From Nematostella vectensis (Eukaryota; Cnidaria; Anthozoa; Actiniaria; Edwardsiidae), in the NCBI RefSeq assembly GCF_932526225.1, contig NC_064038.1, forward strand, positions 12,337,070 through 12,401,069: a stretch of DNA of 64,000 nucleotides, read 5' to 3'. The notes beneath the pieces are model-generated. The model was not told the origin of the DNA. It ran no database searches and saw only the letters and a list, made by a program, of their open reading frames with translations. The position numbers were made by a program, and so were the translations under genes. Positions 63,071 to 64,000 of the stretch are shown piece by piece. Numbering within the stretch: position 1 is the first letter of the stretch; each line of letters begins with the position of its first letter.

Positions 63071-64000
63071 GAGCCTTGCTTTAATGGCAAAATACGTTCC
63101 CCGGTGATAATTGTTGCATTTATTGAGATAAAACATGAGCAAGTGTAGTGATAATTCGTATTACCGATAAGCGATAGTAATTGACAATCTTATGTTTAGA
63201 GCCTCGCTTCCACGTCAAAATAGCCACGTGACCTTCTTAAATCGGTTTGTGGGTTCTACCACATCATATCACATAATATAAGAAATCTGAGCAAATTTGG
63301 CTGAAAATAGGCTCAAATAAGCGGTAGTTATGAGTAAGTCAATATAATATTAGAGCCTCGCTTCCATGTAGAAGGGTCACGTGACCTCCCAACATGTACT
63401 TATGGTCATAACATGTATAATACTATCCCCTAATAAATCTGAGCACGTTTGGTGACATTTGGTTGCAAATATGTAAAGTAAACTGCAATTTAAGTCACAG
63501 CCTCGTTTCCATGCTGAGCAATTTGAGGCCCTTCTTTAACCCCCCTAGTAGCTTACCCAACAAGTTAAAAAATTGCCGACAACATTTTTTGTGTTCCTTA
63601 GGGTCCCCTCAACACTTCTAGATAGGTGGCTTGTTCTCTTCACAAAAATCCCACGGGAATACACATGCTCCCTGACTATTTATGAAACGTGTCTTACGGA
63701 TGTTTTTACCCAATAAAGAAGTTATAAATCAATTAAGTGTGTCATTTTTATTTGTCCTAAACAGGGTATGGTTTTTCAGAATTTTTGTCCTAAACAGGGT
63801 CAGGTTTCAAAAAACCCCCAGCGGCATCAGCCGGGGAGAGGCGCCTTTTCTAGGAAGTAAAATCAGCAACAGCAAACGCCTTTCTTTCAGCTCACGGTAT
63901 GGCACTAGTGAAAACTGAGTTTGTGCTTGCGCTCATCCACAACACGTTTGCGCTTGCGTCTGTGCTTATGCTTGCATCACTAGTGAAAACTAGGCTTAAA
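63071..64000. other. Intergenic DNA with three degenerate repeats of about 150 bp
   Basis: gcctcgcttccay...cacgtgacc recurs at about 63200 and 63354, and a weaker copy at 63498. Farther right, tttgtcctaaacagggt occurs twice (63749, 63787) and the window ends in gcttgcgtctgtgcttatgc-type repeats. No gene supported. Confidence 0.5.

Overview
The window is animal nuclear DNA, most likely from an anthozoan cnidarian (coral or sea anemone). AT-rich host sequence carries spliced genes with GT-AG introns (a secreted F-type lectin, a coiled-coil gene, a CXC/TSO1-like repeat-family gene). It is littered with microsatellites, MITE-like inverted repeats, a tRNA-derived SINE, a non-LTR reverse transcriptase remnant and a Penelope-like fragment. 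The species itself cannot be fixed from the sequence; the cnidarian call is inference from the gene and repeat families.

The dominant structure is a recent direct tandem duplication with a unit of about 27.9 kb. Unit 1 begins left of the window and ends at 23343; unit 2 is 23344-51230. Positions 1-23343 correspond to 30124-51230 with only scattered substitutions and indels. Each unit carries (i) a GC-rich, about 12 kb Polinton/Maverick-type DNA element, (ii) a four-exon F-type lectin/PAN gene, (iii) a non-LTR retrotransposon 3' fragment with an (ATCC)n tail and (iv) the last two exons of a minus-strand coiled-coil gene.

The Polinton-like element is complete in unit 2 (29038-41462). It has terminal inverted repeats of about 430/520 bp starting with seven G residues and a 6-bp target-site duplication GTTGTT. 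It encodes a retroviral-type integrase, a double-jelly-roll-type major capsid protein, a penton-like minor capsid protein, an A32/FtsK-like packaging ATPase and several small conserved proteins. Its replication gene places a family-B polymerase palm (motifs A and C), an SF1 helicase and an HNH/zinc motif one after another. No adenain-like protease was recognised. Both copies are inactivated, but differently: integrase is open in unit 1 and stopped in unit 2, major capsid is open in unit 2 and frameshifted in unit 1, and unit 2 has lost 1.86 kb. Shared lesions (ATPase, minor capsid, replication gene) predate the duplication; private ones postdate it.

The two lectin genes remain intact and differ by five codon changes, all amino-acid altering. 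The unit 1/unit 2 junction abuts a Penelope-like GIY-YIG remnant followed by a hammerhead-ribozyme-like motif. To the right of unit 2 lie the upstream exons of the coiled-coil gene (a tandem array of related phase-0 exons), a roughly 2 kb GGTACAGTCAGCCTGATGG-type minisatellite, and a decayed intron-containing CXC-domain gene (58020-63070).
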